64,000 bases of DNA from Streptomyces sp. NBC_00247 (GCF_036188265.1 NZ_CP108093.1:2728001-2792000), one strand, 5' to 3'. Positions 1 through 8,876 are shown, numbered from the stretch's first letter. Made by a program: numbers and translations. The notes: generated by a model from the sequence alone, not told the origin.

Positions 1-120
1 AGCGCCGGATCGGCGAGACCCGTGCCAGCCGAAGTCGATGACGGCGGCCAACCGGCCTTCCTCGATGAGGAAGTTGCCGGGCTGGAGGTCTCCGTGGGAG
101 CAGACCCCCGGCCCGTCCGG
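1..120 (-). pseudogene. Aminoglycoside phosphotransferase (APH) remnant, cut by window edge
   Basis: The minus strand reads HGDLQPGNFLIEEGRLAAVI then DFG, the catalytic-loop and metal-binding signature of the APH kinase family. Directly after DFG, the reading frame that would continue the family consensus (GTGLADPA) is displaced by one extra base near position 27, so the gene is frameshifted here. Upstream on the minus strand (higher coordinates) the frame is Ala/Pro-rich and I recognise no APH N-lobe. The C-terminal part would lie left of the window. I read it as a decayed gene; a single-base sequencing error is the alternative for the frameshift, but would not explain the missing N-lobe. 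Confidence 0.55.
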
Positions 121-452
121 AGCGGGGGCCGACCGCGCCTCGCCGGGCGGTGCCGCCGCAGCCGTATCTCCCCGGCCCTGTTGCGCATGCGGTGGTCCCG
201 GCCGAAAGTCCGCCATTCCGCCCCTGGATGTCAAACGAATTGCGCGCGACCGCCCGCAGGCACGGCAAGCACTGACGGGGCATCAGGTGCGCTGTGGGTC
301 CCACCCGTCACGCCGGGGCTCCCCGCCGGACGGCAACGGGGGACCCGACGGGGTCCGCGCGGCCGACGGGGAGGCCGGACCCGGACAGCCCTCAGGCCGA
401 AGCGTGCGACGCGACGACGGCCGGGCGCGACCTCGACGAGGCGTTCCGCGGG
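121..452. other. Stretch without a recognisable gene
   Basis: About 330 bases between the APH remnant and the 3' end of the next minus-strand gene. Open frames exist on both strands but show only composition-driven Arg/Pro/Ala-rich translations, with no domain or credible ribosome site. It may include decayed N-terminal APH coding sequence. Confidence 0.5.
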
Positions 453-2534
453 TCAGCGCAGTTCTTCCGGGCAAGGGGTGCCGGGGCTGAAGCGGTACGG
501 CGCGGCCAGCTTGTAGACGCCCGCCTTCGGCGCGACCAGTTCGGTCCACTGGTCCCCGTGCGTCTCCTCGTCGACCTGGAGGAGGCACCCGTTGACGTTG
601 TCGAAGGTCTTCGGAGCATCGCCGTCCTCCTTGGTGCGTTCCTTGGACTCCGCCGTCTCCTGGGGACGGTCCAGGCCGTCGCCGTCCTCGTCCACGAGGG
701 AGAGCCAGCGGGTGTAGGGCACCCGGATGAGGACACGGCCCGCCTCCGGGACCCGGATCGTGATCTCGTCGGCCTCGAAGTTCAGGACGGTGGCGGGCGG
801 GTCGGCGAGCGGCGTCGGGTCCTCGACCCGGTACAGCTTCCAGTTGGCGTCGGCCCAGATCGGTTTCAGGTACGGCAGGCCCGCGCCGACCAGAGCGGCT
901 TCCTGGGCCGCCCCGCTGTCCGGGTCGCCCTTGGGCAGCACGACGTAGTGGACGGCCCAGCGGTCGAGCCACTCGCGGTAGTTGGTCGCGTCGAGGGTGT
1001 CGTCGTAGAAGAGCGGGTTGCGCTTCATGTCGGCCTGGCGGTTCCAGCCCCGGGCGAGGTTGACGTACGGCGCCAGCGCCGAGGCCTCACGGTGGCTGCT
1101 CGCGGGGACGACCTCGATCCGGCCCCTGGTCGCGTCGACGACCTGGAGCTCGTTGACCAGCGGCGCCAGCTCACGCGCCCACGAAGCGGTGGGCGCGGTA
1201 CGGACGATGTCGGCGACGCTCTTGAAGCCGATCCAGAAGTTGAGGCCGGCGACGGCGATCACCAGGGCGTACCAGCGACGGGTGCGCGGCGCGGTGAACG
1301 GCAGCGCGGCCAGCAGCACGACACCGGCGAAGAGCATCGCCATGCGCGTGATGTTGGAGCCGATCTGGGAGTCCACGAAGTACGTGGCGAGTGTGCCCAG
1401 GCCGTAGACGGCGGACGCCGTGCGGACCGTCTTCCAGTCGCGGGGGACGAGCACGAACACGAACACCGCGAAGACGAACGGCAGCGACAGCGTCCCCACC
1501 GACATCGGCTGGGTGCCGGAGAACGGGAACAGCCACGAGGACAGCCCGACCACCGCCACCGGCGGCAGCCCGATGGCGTACGCGCCGGGGCGTCGCTTGT
1601 GCAGGAAGAGCGCGGCGGCCACCACGCCCAGGAAGAGCCCGGCGACCGGGCTGGAGGCGGTGGCGAGCCCGGCGAGCGGGGCGGCGACGGCCGCCTTCGC
1701 CCAGCGCCGGTACCGCCAGCGGTACGGCCAGCAGAAGACGGCGGCGACGGCCCCGACCGCGAACATCATGCCGAGCCCGAACGTCACCCGCCCCGACAGC
1801 GCGTTGCACAGGTACGCGAAGACTCCGGCGAGCGAGCAGACGAGCGGGTTCCGCACGGCCTTGACCCGCACCAGGATCATCGCGGTCAGCCCGGCGGAGA
1901 CGGTGCCCGCGAGCATCATCGTCGAGCGGACGCCGATGAGGGACATCAGGTAGGGCGAAACCACGCTGTACGAGACGGGGTGCATGCCCCCGTACCAGGC
2001 GAGGTTGTACGCGGTACCGGGGTGCTGGCCGACGAACTCGGCCCAGGCGTCCTGCGCCGCGATGTCTCCGCCGCTGTTGGCGAAGAAGAAGAACCAGAGG
2101 ACGTGGGTGACGGCCGCGGCGGCCGTCGCGATCGTGACGGGGTGACGCGTCAGCCGGCCCAGCAGCGTGCCCGGGGCGGCCTCCGGGTGCTCCCGGTCGG
2201 TGTGGTGACCACGGCCCGCGTGGTCCGCGCCGTCCCTTCGGCCGGCGGCGTCCGAGGCGTCCGCGCGCGACCCGGGTTCCGGGTCCGTCGCGTCCGGGGC
2301 GCGCTGGGCCGGCAGGAGGTCCGCCGGTCCTACGGGACCAGCCCGTCCTGCGGGATCGGCCGGCACGACGAGGTCCCGCGCCACGACGAGGTCCGCCGGC
2401 GCCACGGGTTGCGCCGACGTGACGAGCTCCGCGGGACCCGTCGGGCCACCGGTCCCGGGGCTGTCGGTCTCCCCCGGCTTCCGGTCTCTCTCGCTGTCCG
2501 CCTCGCGGCCGGGTCTCGGCTCCGCGGTGGTCAC
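453..2534 (-). CDS. Polytopic membrane protein, GT-C-like architecture, function unknown
   Basis: About 693 residues. Residues 1-130 are a disordered Pro/Asp/Arg-rich cytoplasmic tail. A hydrophobic segment follows (about 133-152), then an acidic loop beginning GGDIAAQDAWAEF, then roughly ten more membrane segments. A soluble C-terminal domain of about 250 residues ends in a Cys-containing beta-rich tail. This plan (acidic motif in the first external loop, many helices, extracytoplasmic tail) is that of GT-C glycosyltransferases such as those using polyprenyl-phosphate sugars, but no specific family is assigned. I chose the GTG start at 2534 because GGGGAG lies 7 bases upstream; an ATG six codons earlier (2552) is the alternative. 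It lies downstream of the carboxypeptidase gene on the same strand but is separated from it by a strong hairpin, so it is probably transcribed alone. Confidence 0.75.
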   Translation of the reverse strand: MTTAEPRPGREADSERDRKPGETDSPGTGGPTGPAELVTSAQPVAPADLVVARDLVVPADPAGRAGPVGPADLLPAQRAPDATDPEPGSRADASDAAGRRDGADHAGRGHHTDREHPEAAPGTLLGRLTRHPVTIATAAAAVTHVLWFFFFANSGGDIAAQDAWAEFVGQHPGTAYNLAWYGGMHPVSYSVVSPYLMSLIGVRSTMMLAGTVSAGLTAMILVRVKAVRNPLVCSLAGVFAYLCNALSGRVTFGLGMMFAVGAVAAVFCWPYRWRYRRWAKAAVAAPLAGLATASSPVAGLFLGVVAAALFLHKRRPGAYAIGLPPVAVVGLSSWLFPFSGTQPMSVGTLSLPFVFAVFVFVLVPRDWKTVRTASAVYGLGTLATYFVDSQIGSNITRMAMLFAGVVLLAALPFTAPRTRRWYALVIAVAGLNFWIGFKSVADIVRTAPTASWARELAPLVNELQVVDATRGRIEVVPASSHREASALAPYVNLARGWNRQADMKRNPLFYDDTLDATNYREWLDRWAVHYVVLPKGDPDSGAAQEAALVGAGLPYLKPIWADANWKLYRVEDPTPLADPPATVLNFEADEITIRVPEAGRVLIRVPYTRWLSLVDEDGDGLDRPQETAESKERTKEDGDAPKTFDNVNGCLLQVDEETHGDQWTELVAPKAGVYKLAAPYRFSPGTPCPEELR

Positions 2535-2763
2535 TACGGCTCTCCCCGTCATCCGCCGGCCAGGTGCGTCCCCGGCGACCGCGCGTCCTGCGGGACGCGC
2601 CCCGCGCCCGCCCGCCGCCCCGCCCGGCTCGCCCGGCCCTTCGGGCTGTCCGCCTGTCCGGCTGCTCGGCCTGTCCGGCCTTCCGGCTGCTCGGTCTGTT
2701 CGTCTGTTCGTCTGTTCGGTCTGATCCGGGACGCTAACACGTACCAAGCGGACAGAAGAGGGA

Positions 2764-2790
2764 CGGGGGGTACCGGATCGGTACCCCCCG
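2764..2790 (-). terminator. Hairpin terminator after the carboxypeptidase gene
   Basis: Perfect 12-bp stem (CGGGGGGTACCG / CGGTACCCCCCG) with a 3-base loop, about 29 bases past the stop of the minus-strand carboxypeptidase. No T tract, as is usual in Streptomyces. Just beyond it (about 2697-2720) an 8-bp unit (gttcgtct) is repeated three times. Confidence 0.65.
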
Positions 2791-2818
2791 CCCCTCTTCC
2801 CGCAGGCCGGACCGGCCG

Positions 2819-5497
2819 TCAGCCGATCCGGGAAAGCTTGGCCCCGATACCGGGCTCGCTCAGGTCCTGGGCCAGGGCGACCGGCACCTTCACCTGGCTG
2901 CTGCCCTCGCCGACCGTCAGCGTGCCGACCCGGGTTCCGGCCGCCGCCTCGTGCGGGACGGCCTTGCCGTCGTCGGTGAGTGCCAGCTTCACCGTGAGCC
3001 CGCCCCAGCCGACCGCCTTGACGTCCTTGGTGGCGACGACCTGCGTGGTGGTGCCGAGCCCGTCGTCGACGACCCCGACGACCTGGCCCTTCTTCACGAT
3101 CGTGGCGCCCTTGAGGGCGTCCTCGGTGGCCAGCATGACCGTCTTGCTGACCCGGTTGACCTCGTCGATGATCGACTGGCTGTCGTACTGGCCGAGGATC
3201 GCGCCGACGATCAGCTGATCGGTCCCGTCGACCATCTTGTGGGCCGCGAAGAGCAGGTTGCCGCCCGCCTTCGTGGTCGAGCCGGTCTTGATGCCGAGCG
3301 CCCCGTCGAAGGGGACCAGGCGGTTGTAGTTGGGCCAGAGCTTGCCGGTGGGGTCGGTCCAGCTCGGCAGCACGGTGATCTCCATCAGCGCCGGGATCTC
3401 GACGAGCTTCTCGCCGAGTTTCACCAGGTCCTCGGCGGTGCTCACGGTGGTGGCGTTGAGGCCGGAGGGGTCGGTGTACGTGGTGTTCGTCATCCCGAGC
3501 TCCTTCGCGGTGGCGTTCATCTTCTCGACGAACGCCGCCTCCGAGCCCGCGTCCCACCGGGCCAGCAGCCGCGCGATGTTGTTGGCCGACGGGATCATGA
3601 TCGCGGAGAGGGCGTCGCGCTGGGTCAGCACGTTCCCCTCCTTGACGGTGTCCAGCGTGGACTCGCCCTCGGAGGAGAGCTTGCCGTCCGACTCGCCCTT
3701 GGCGTCGACCTTGATCGACGCCCCGTTCTCACCCTTCTTCATCGGGTGGTCCCGGAGCACGATGTACGCGGTCATGGCCTTCGCCACACTCGCGATCGGC
3801 ACCGGCTTCTGCTTCCCGAACGAACCGACCTTGCCCAGGCCGGTCGCCGCCATGTACCCCTGGCCCTGGTCCGGCCACGAGAGGTCGGGGGTGGCCCCGT
3901 CGAACGTGAACGTCGGCGTCGTCGTGACCGCGAGCGTGGGATCAGGCAGCGGCCGGAAAACCTGTACGACTGCAAACACGATCAGCAGCAGGGCGACGAG
4001 CGGCGTCCAGATCTTGACCCGCCGGACCGCCGTACGCACCGGCGTCTCCCGCGGCGGCGGGGTGTTCGTCAGCTCGGCGAGCAGGTCCAGCGGCGGCTTC
4101 GGAGGCAGCGGCAGCGACCGGGTCCGGTCGGGCTCGCCCTCGGTGGGCGTATCGAGGGCCGGTGTGACCGTGGGACCGACGACCGGGCCCCGTGGATCGG
4201 GCCGGCGCGGCGCGGGCGCGGACCGTACGTCGTCCGAGCGCAGCGGCACGAAGGTGCTGGTGCGCTCCGAGGCGCTCTCGGACTTCGGCTCGGACTTCGA
4301 CCCGGAGTCCGAGCCGGTCTCCCGCTCGGGGTCCCGCTTCGGGTCCTGCTTCGCCAGGGCCTCGCGCTTGGGGATCTTCAGCGCGGTGGTCGGCTGGTCG
4401 ATCCGGGGGCGGACCGACGTGAACACGGCGGTGGGCTGGTCGACACCGGTGCTGTCCGCGCCGTCCGCGTCGGCCTCTGCCTCGGCGTCGCCGTCGGCCT
4501 CTGCGTCGCCGTCGCTGTCGGTCGCCGCGCCGGCGGGCTCGCCGACCGTGCCGGAAGCGCCGGAGCCCGTGGCCGCCGACGCCGGTTCGGTGGGCGTGGC
4601 CTCCTCGCGGGTACGGGGCACCCGGGCACCGGCGGTCGCCGCCTCGGGCTTCGCCGCCGCCTCAGGCTCCTCCTCGGGCTCCTCGGGCGCTGCGGTCTCC
4701 ACGTCGTCGGCGGACTCCCCGGCCTCGGGAGACTTCCCGGCCTCGGGGGACTTCCCGGCCTCGGCGGAACTGTCGTCCTTGCCGACCCAGGCGGCGACCG
4801 CACGGCGAAGCCGCGTGTCGCCCGCGCCCTCGGTGGAGTCGTTCCCGCCCTCGGTGGAGTCGTTCCCGGCCTCGGTGGAGTCGTTCCCGGCCGCCTCGAC
4901 CGAGGAGGCCCCGGTGTCCTGCGGAGCCTCGTCGTCGGCCGCGTCCGTACCGGCGGCCGGGGCGCTCACGGAGCGCTCCCGCGCGCCGGAGGCTCCCGAG
5001 GGCGCGGAATCGGCCCCGGAGGGCCCTGTGGGGCCTTCAGGGGCCTCTGTCGCCCCGTCCTCGGCCTCGGTGGTGGCGTCCGCCGTCGCGTCTGCTTCCG
5101 GAGCCGCCACGGCGTCCGCGTCCTCGTCGTGGTTCTCCGGCTCGGCCTCGGACTTGGCCTCGTCCGCCGAAGGAACCGGAACGCGGAAGCGGAACACCGC
5201 GGTGGCGGAGTCCTGCCGCGCCTCGGCCTCCGGCTCCCCGTCGGCCTCCGGCTCCGCGTCGACGGCCTCCGGCTCCGCGGCCGTGTCCGGCTCCGCGTCG
5301 GTGGGGGTGCCGGAAGCGCCGTCCGCGGGGGAGGCGCCGTCCGTCCCGGAACCGGGATCGCCGTCCGCCGCGTCACCGACGGTGTCGTCGCTCGGTCCGG
5401 CGGGTTCACGGAACACGGAGAGCCTGGGGTCGCGTTCCTCCGGAGCCGCCCCCGAGGACTTCGACTGCTCCGACTTGCCGGGGGACTCGCCCGCCAC
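2819..5497 (-). CDS. D-alanyl-D-alanine carboxypeptidase (peptidase S11) with long acidic N-terminal extension
   Basis: Low-molecular-weight penicillin-binding protein that trims the terminal D-Ala from peptidoglycan stem peptides outside the membrane. All three active-site motifs are present: SVAK (Ser570, Lys573), SAN (637-639) and KTG (737-739). They lie in a domain after a single membrane anchor at about residues 496-514 (IWTPLVALLLIVFAVVQVF). Residues 1-490 are an unusual cytoplasmic extension rich in Glu, Asp, Ala, Ser and Thr, including repeats of NDSTE and AGKSPE. Typical S11 enzymes are about 400 residues; this one is 892. The GTG start at 5497 is preferred because GAGGAGG ends 5 bases upstream; the in-frame TTG at 5500 is too close to that site. 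The Asp/Glu/Ser/Thr-rich tail could be a protein-interaction or phosphorylation platform (inference). Confidence 0.93.
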   Translation of the reverse strand: MAGESPGKSEQSKSSGAAPEERDPRLSVFREPAGPSDDTVGDAADGDPGSGTDGASPADGASGTPTDAEPDTAAEPEAVDAEPEADGEPEAEARQDSATAVFRFRVPVPSADEAKSEAEPENHDEDADAVAAPEADATADATTEAEDGATEAPEGPTGPSGADSAPSGASGARERSVSAPAAGTDAADDEAPQDTGASSVEAAGNDSTEAGNDSTEGGNDSTEGAGDTRLRRAVAAWVGKDDSSAEAGKSPEAGKSPEAGESADDVETAAPEEPEEEPEAAAKPEAATAGARVPRTREEATPTEPASAATGSGASGTVGEPAGAATDSDGDAEADGDAEAEADADGADSTGVDQPTAVFTSVRPRIDQPTTALKIPKREALAKQDPKRDPERETGSDSGSKSEPKSESASERTSTFVPLRSDDVRSAPAPRRPDPRGPVVGPTVTPALDTPTEGEPDRTRSLPLPPKPPLDLLAELTNTPPPRETPVRTAVRRVKIWTPLVALLLIVFAVVQVFRPLPDPTLAVTTTPTFTFDGATPDLSWPDQGQGYMAATGLGKVGSFGKQKPVPIASVAKAMTAYIVLRDHPMKKGENGASIKVDAKGESDGKLSSEGESTLDTVKEGNVLTQRDALSAIMIPSANNIARLLARWDAGSEAAFVEKMNATAKELGMTNTTYTDPSGLNATTVSTAEDLVKLGEKLVEIPALMEITVLPSWTDPTGKLWPNYNRLVPFDGALGIKTGSTTKAGGNLLFAAHKMVDGTDQLIVGAILGQYDSQSIIDEVNRVSKTVMLATEDALKGATIVKKGQVVGVVDDGLGTTTQVVATKDVKAVGWGGLTVKLALTDDGKAVPHEAAAGTRVGTLTVGEGSSQVKVPVALAQDLSEPGIGAKLSRIG

Positions 5498-5690
5498 CAA
5501 TGCCTCCTCTTAAAGCCGCGGGGACTGCCCCCGCTGTCCGAACCGTGTACCAGTGTCCTGTGTGAACCCTGGCTTCAGCTGCTAGACGAGAACGACATAC
5601 CTACTGGTTCCCGTACAAAGCTGGCAGGCGCTCTCGACAGACAGTTGTGAGAGGGGTCACCCTGTCACTCATCCACGCGGGGAGGCATGG

Positions 5691-6404
5691 ATGGGCAGGA
5701 GCCGCAGAACAATTCCGGAAGAGCTTTTGCTGCTCGCTCTGGACCCGACCACGGGTACCACGGCGCAGCCGCAGTCGCTCGACCTCGGCCTCGCCGGAGC
5801 ACAGCTAGTGGAGCTGGCTCTGGCAGGTCGGATAGCCCCTGACGGGGATCGTATCGCCGTGGTGATGCCACGGCCGACTGGAGATCCGACACTGGACTCC
5901 GCACTGGAACTGCTGCGCAGACGCGGCAGCCCGGTACGGGCGGTCCACTGGATCGGCGGACCCCGACTGGGGCTCCGTCAGATCTATCTCGCTCATCTGG
6001 AGCGGTGCGGCATGGTGCATGCCGTGGCGGGCCAGATGTGCGGAGTACTGCCGACGACTCGCTACCAGGCGACGGACACGGCAGTCAGCAGGGACATCAG
6101 GTCCCGGCTGGACAGTGCGATCCGCACCGGTGTACCGCCGGACCCGCGGACCGCGGCGCTTGCCGCGCTGGCCCACGCGGTCGGACTCGGCAAGCACCTG
6201 TACCCGGGGAACGAGGGGCGTTCATCACGCTCCCGCCTCCGGGACCTGATCAGGCACGACCCGATGGGCGGTCTCGTGGCGCATGCCGTGATGGACGTCC
6301 AGAGCGGCGCGGGCGCACAGCCCCGCCGCAACCAGCAGGCAGCGGGAGTGCCGTTGCAGCCGCAAGCACGTCGCGGCAGCATGGCTCAGATCGCCGCCGG
6401 CTGA
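5691..6404 (+). CDS. GPP34 (GOLPH3/Vps74-like) family protein
   Basis: 237 residues. The opening EELLLLALDP, the LAGAQLVELALAGRI block and the later RDIRSRLDSAI and LAALAHAVGL helices match the GPP34 fold, an all-helical family related to the eukaryotic phosphoinositide-binding protein GOLPH3. Actinobacteria carry many copies; their role is not established. The ATG at 5691 has GGAGG five bases upstream. It is divergent from the carboxypeptidase gene with a 193-base intergenic region, so promoters for both should lie there. The 30-residue C-terminal tail is Gln/Arg/Gly-rich and probably disordered. A hairpin follows the stop, and the next gene has its own ribosome site 270 bases on. Confidence 0.85.
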   Translation: MGRSRRTIPEELLLLALDPTTGTTAQPQSLDLGLAGAQLVELALAGRIAPDGDRIAVVMPRPTGDPTLDSALELLRRRGSPVRAVHWIGGPRLGLRQIYLAHLERCGMVHAVAGQMCGVLPTTRYQATDTAVSRDIRSRLDSAIRTGVPPDPRTAALAALAHAVGLGKHLYPGNEGRSSRSRLRDLIRHDPMGGLVAHAVMDVQSGAGAQPRRNQQAAGVPLQPQARRGSMAQIAAG

Positions 6405-6422
6405 ACGCAGTGAGCTGAACCG

Positions 6423-6457
6423 CGGTGCGCCGCGCGGGACATCCGCGCTGCGCACCG
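6423..6457 (+). terminator. Hairpin terminator after the GPP34 gene
   Basis: Stem of 8 bp (CGGTGCGC / GCGCACCG), one C/T mismatch, then 6 bp (GCGCGG / CCGCGC), with loop gacat. It starts about 19 bases past the GPP34 stop. Confidence 0.6.
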
Positions 6458-6544
6458 TTGCGAAGGACCGCGCGGGAGACCGCGCGGAGAATCCCCATAC
6501 CGCCGTACCGACGTCCGCGAAGACCCGGTTCGGGAGCCGCACCA

Positions 6545-6580
6545 CACGCGGGGCAGCCGGTCTTCCGGCTGCCCCGCGTG
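6545..6580 (+). terminator. Perfect 16-bp hairpin with TCTT tetraloop
   Basis: CACGCGGGGCAGCCGG (6545-6560) pairs without mismatch with 6565-6580 around a TCTT loop. It is symmetrical enough to act in both directions. It sits 140 bases past the GPP34 stop and 95 bases before the next gene, so it is either a second terminator for GPP34 or an insulator for the regulator gene. Confidence 0.65.
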
Positions 6581-6675
6581 CTTGCGTTCCCCGTTTCCCA
6601 GCGAAGCGAGGGCCAAGGGTGGCAATCTGCTGAGAAGTAGATACGCACAGCAACACAGCCGGAGGTGCCGTTTCC

Positions 6676-7533
6676 GTGCCGTCCACCGTCAATCCCACCG
6701 TCAGGCGACGTCGGCTGGGCCAGGAGTTGCGCCGCCTGCGCGAGCAAAAAGGCATGACCGCCGAAGAGGTGGCCGACCGCCTGCTGGTCTCCCAGTCGAA
6801 GATCAGCCGGCTGGAGAACGGCCGCCGTTCCATCAGCCAGCGCGACGTACGCGACCTCTGCGGGGTCTACGAGGTCGAGGACCACCGCATCGTCGACTCC
6901 CTCATGCAGATGGCGAAGGACTCGCGTCAGCAGGGCTGGTGGCACGCGTTCGGCGACATCCCGTACAGCGTCTACATCGGTCTGGAGACCGACGCCGAGT
7001 CGCTGCGCGGATACGAGCCCCAGGTCATCCCGGGCCTGCTCCAGACGAGGGCCTACTCCGAGGCGCTGATCACGGGTGCGCTCCCCGAGGCGCCGCCGGC
7101 CGACATCGAGAAGCGGGTGAACGTCCGGGCCCGGCGCCAGGACCGCATCAACGAACCCGAACGGCCGTTGCGGCTGTGGGTCGTCATAGACGAGTCGGCG
7201 CTGCACCGGACGGTCGGTAACAAGCAGGTGATGATCGAGCAGCTGGAGCACCTCGTCGCCTGCTCGAAGCTGCCGCACGTGACGGTGCAGGTGCTGCCGT
7301 TCGAGATGGGCGCGCATCCGGGCATCAACGGCCAGTACGCCATCCTGGAGTTCCCCGACACGGCCGACTCCAGCGTGGTCTACATCGAGGGCGTCACCAG
7401 CGACCTCTACCTGGAGAAGGCGAACGACGTGCAGCGGTACAGCGTCATGTACGAGCACCTCCGGGCCCAGGCGCTCAACGTCGAGCAGAGCCGGCAGTTC
7501 ATCGGCGAGATCGCGAAGAAGTACACCGACTGA
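6676..7533 (+). CDS. XRE-family regulator with DUF5753 domain
   Basis: 285 residues. Residues 10-65 form a helix-turn-helix of the XRE type (LGQELRRLREQKGMTAEEVA, then SQSKISRLENGRR). Residues 90-280 are the DUF5753 effector domain with its usual landmarks YEPQVIPGLLQT, RARRQDRI, VIDESALHR and VQVLPFEMGAHP. These proteins are typical of Streptomyces and are usually encoded beside a DUF397 protein, as here (gene at 7807); several such pairs affect sporulation and antibiotic production. The GTG start at 6676 has GGAGGT 10 bases upstream. A hairpin after the stop separates it from the DUF397 gene. Confidence 0.93.
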   Translation: MPSTVNPTVRRRRLGQELRRLREQKGMTAEEVADRLLVSQSKISRLENGRRSISQRDVRDLCGVYEVEDHRIVDSLMQMAKDSRQQGWWHAFGDIPYSVYIGLETDAESLRGYEPQVIPGLLQTRAYSEALITGALPEAPPADIEKRVNVRARRQDRINEPERPLRLWVVIDESALHRTVGNKQVMIEQLEHLVACSKLPHVTVQVLPFEMGAHPGINGQYAILEFPDTADSSVVYIEGVTSDLYLEKANDVQRYSVMYEHLRAQALNVEQSRQFIGEIAKKYTD

Positions 7534-7632
7534 TCGGGCGAAAGCGGGTCCAACTCCCCCGATCGCGGGGGACGCGAACCGGCCACCCGGCTTTAGCGGG
7601 TCATGTGCGACATGCAGCGATGTGACGTGAGG

Positions 7633-7657
7633 GGCGACGGCACGATACACCGTCGCC
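7633..7657 (+). terminator. Hairpin terminator between XRE and DUF397 genes
   Basis: GGCGACGG (7633-7640) pairs with CCGTCGCC (7650-7657) around a 9-base loop, 100 bases after the XRE stop. It suggests the DUF397 gene has its own promoter. Confidence 0.5.
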
Positions 7658-7679
7658 GCCTCATGAGGTAAGAGTTCAT

Positions 7680-7691
7680 TGGCAATTGCCA
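7680..7691. promoter_or_regulatory. 12-bp palindrome TGGCAATTGCCA upstream of DUF397 gene
   Basis: A perfect palindrome 115 bases before the DUF397 start, in a locally less GC-rich stretch. Its position makes it a candidate binding site for the neighbouring XRE protein. That is inference; no second copy was found in the window. Confidence 0.35.
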
Positions 7692-7806
7692 TCCGGTCGA
7701 GTGAACGGCATCTTCAGCCGAGGGAGTTGGCGAGTAGCGTCGATCACGCCAGCTGAAAGCAGTCTGGTGCGAGGCTCACGATCAACTCATCGAAACCGGA
7801 GTGAAC

Positions 7807-8013
7807 ATGGCTATCTTCCAGGGTGCTACGGACATGTGGACCAAGTCGTCGTACTCCGGCGGCAACGGCGCCTGCGTCGAGGTCAAGTCCCCCGTCGCGC
7901 TCTCCATCGCGGTCCGTGACTCGAAGGTGACCGAGGGCCCCTCGATCACCTTCGTGCCCGGCGCCTGGAACGCGTTCGTGCGGGACGTCGCGGAGCGTAC
8001 GCTCGACGCCTGA
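7807..8013 (+). CDS. DUF397 protein paired with the upstream XRE regulator
   Basis: 68 residues with the family hallmarks: WTKSSYSGGNGACVEV near the N-terminus, IAVRDSK in the middle and FVPGAWNAFVRDV at the end. DUF397 proteins (related to BldB-type small proteins) work with XRE/DUF5753 partners; one model is that they modulate the regulator. The ATG at 7807 is chosen over the GTG at 7801 because GGAG ends 5 bases before the ATG. Transcribed in the same direction as the XRE gene but 273 bases away. Confidence 0.9.
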   Translation: MAIFQGATDMWTKSSYSGGNGACVEVKSPVALSIAVRDSKVTEGPSITFVPGAWNAFVRDVAERTLDA

Positions 8014-8876
8014 GACCGGTGAGTTCCTCCGGTCCGTCCCCGTGCCGTCCGCCCAGCCCTCTCGACCGGCCCGCCGTCCTGGCCGAGAGGGTTCGGCGCC
8101 ACCGCCTCGCGCGGAGTGACCGGACGGGGCGGATCGAGCGGCACGCGCATCACCGGTGCGCCGCACGGCGGTCCGGGGGCGTCCACCCGCCCCGGCCGCC
8201 GGAACGGCGTACGGACAGCACGACCCGTACGGACAGCACGACCCGTACGGACAGCACGACCCGTACGGACAGCACGGAGTACGGACATCGCCGCACGGTA
8301 CGACCGTCGGCAGACTCGGGCGGGAACCGGCCGCCGCCCCGGCAACGCTCCGGCACCGCCGGATGTCGACCGACCAAGTTCCCCCCTCCTCGACCGCACG
8401 GGACCCGCATCCCGTGCGGTCTTGCCGTGTGTACGCCGGCGACGGTGCGCGAGCGGTGCGCACGCGAACCACGGCCGACGGCGCGGCGGTCGGCGCCCTG
8501 CCGGAATCGGCATGCACCCTCGGTGCGGTACGCGCCTCCGATCGGCACGCGCCCGCGCCCGCCTGCGCCCGCCCGTGTCGCCCACGTTCCCCCGCGTCGC
8601 GCGCGACGCCTGCGTTCAATGGTTCGGACAGCCTGACGAAGTGCCCGCCCATCGTGTGGCCCCCCTCACTTCCGCACAACGGGCCACTAGGTCAAGAACA
8701 GGTAAAACTGTTCGGAGTGCTGATCTGCGTTCACATTCATGACCGCCTATCCCTTGACCCCGCCCTGGAAGAAGCGGTTCAATCCCCCAAGTCCCCGTAA
8801 CCCGCGCGGGGTACCGCTGAACGGCCGTACTGACGAAGAGCGTTCCCGTTCACAAGGCGGACCCCTGGAGGGGTAC
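8014..8876. other. Long intergenic region without a supported gene
   Basis: 863 bases between the DUF397 gene and the symporter. Long open frames occur on both strands, but they have no recognisable domain and no consistent ribosome site; I treat them as composition artefacts. The region holds an 18-bp tandem repeat (8208-8277) and, near its right end, a promoter-like pair TTGACC (8754-8759) and TTCAAT (8778-8783) with 18 bases between, which could drive the symporter gene. Confidence 0.5.
8208..8277. repeat. 18-bp tandem repeat, about 3.9 copies
   Basis: The unit cgtacggacagcacgacc occurs three times exactly (8208-8225, 8226-8243, 8244-8261) and a fourth time over its first 16 bases. In one plus-strand frame it encodes YGQHDP repeated, a composition seen in low-complexity Streptomyces proteins, but that frame has no credible start or domain. 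Confidence 0.9.

Noticed and set aside
294..3218. Plus-strand open frame of 974 codons opposite the membrane protein
   Set aside because: Composition-driven antisense frame; Arg/Gly/Asp-rich, no domain, and the opposite strand holds a convincing membrane protein.
2951..5650. Plus-strand frame of 899 codons opposite the carboxypeptidase
   Set aside because: Shadow of the S11 gene; no domain, no ribosome site, and the minus strand carries all catalytic motifs.
8748..8790. Upstream extension of the symporter to 8739
   Set aside because: Extension lacks a ribosome site and a typical SSS N-terminus; the ATG at 8877 has GGAGG.
8156..8800. Plus-strand frame with YGQHDP repeats as a low-complexity protein
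   Set aside because: Repeat region is in frame, but the remainder is unlike a protein, no start with a ribosome site is seen, and other frames are equally open. Kept as a repeat only.
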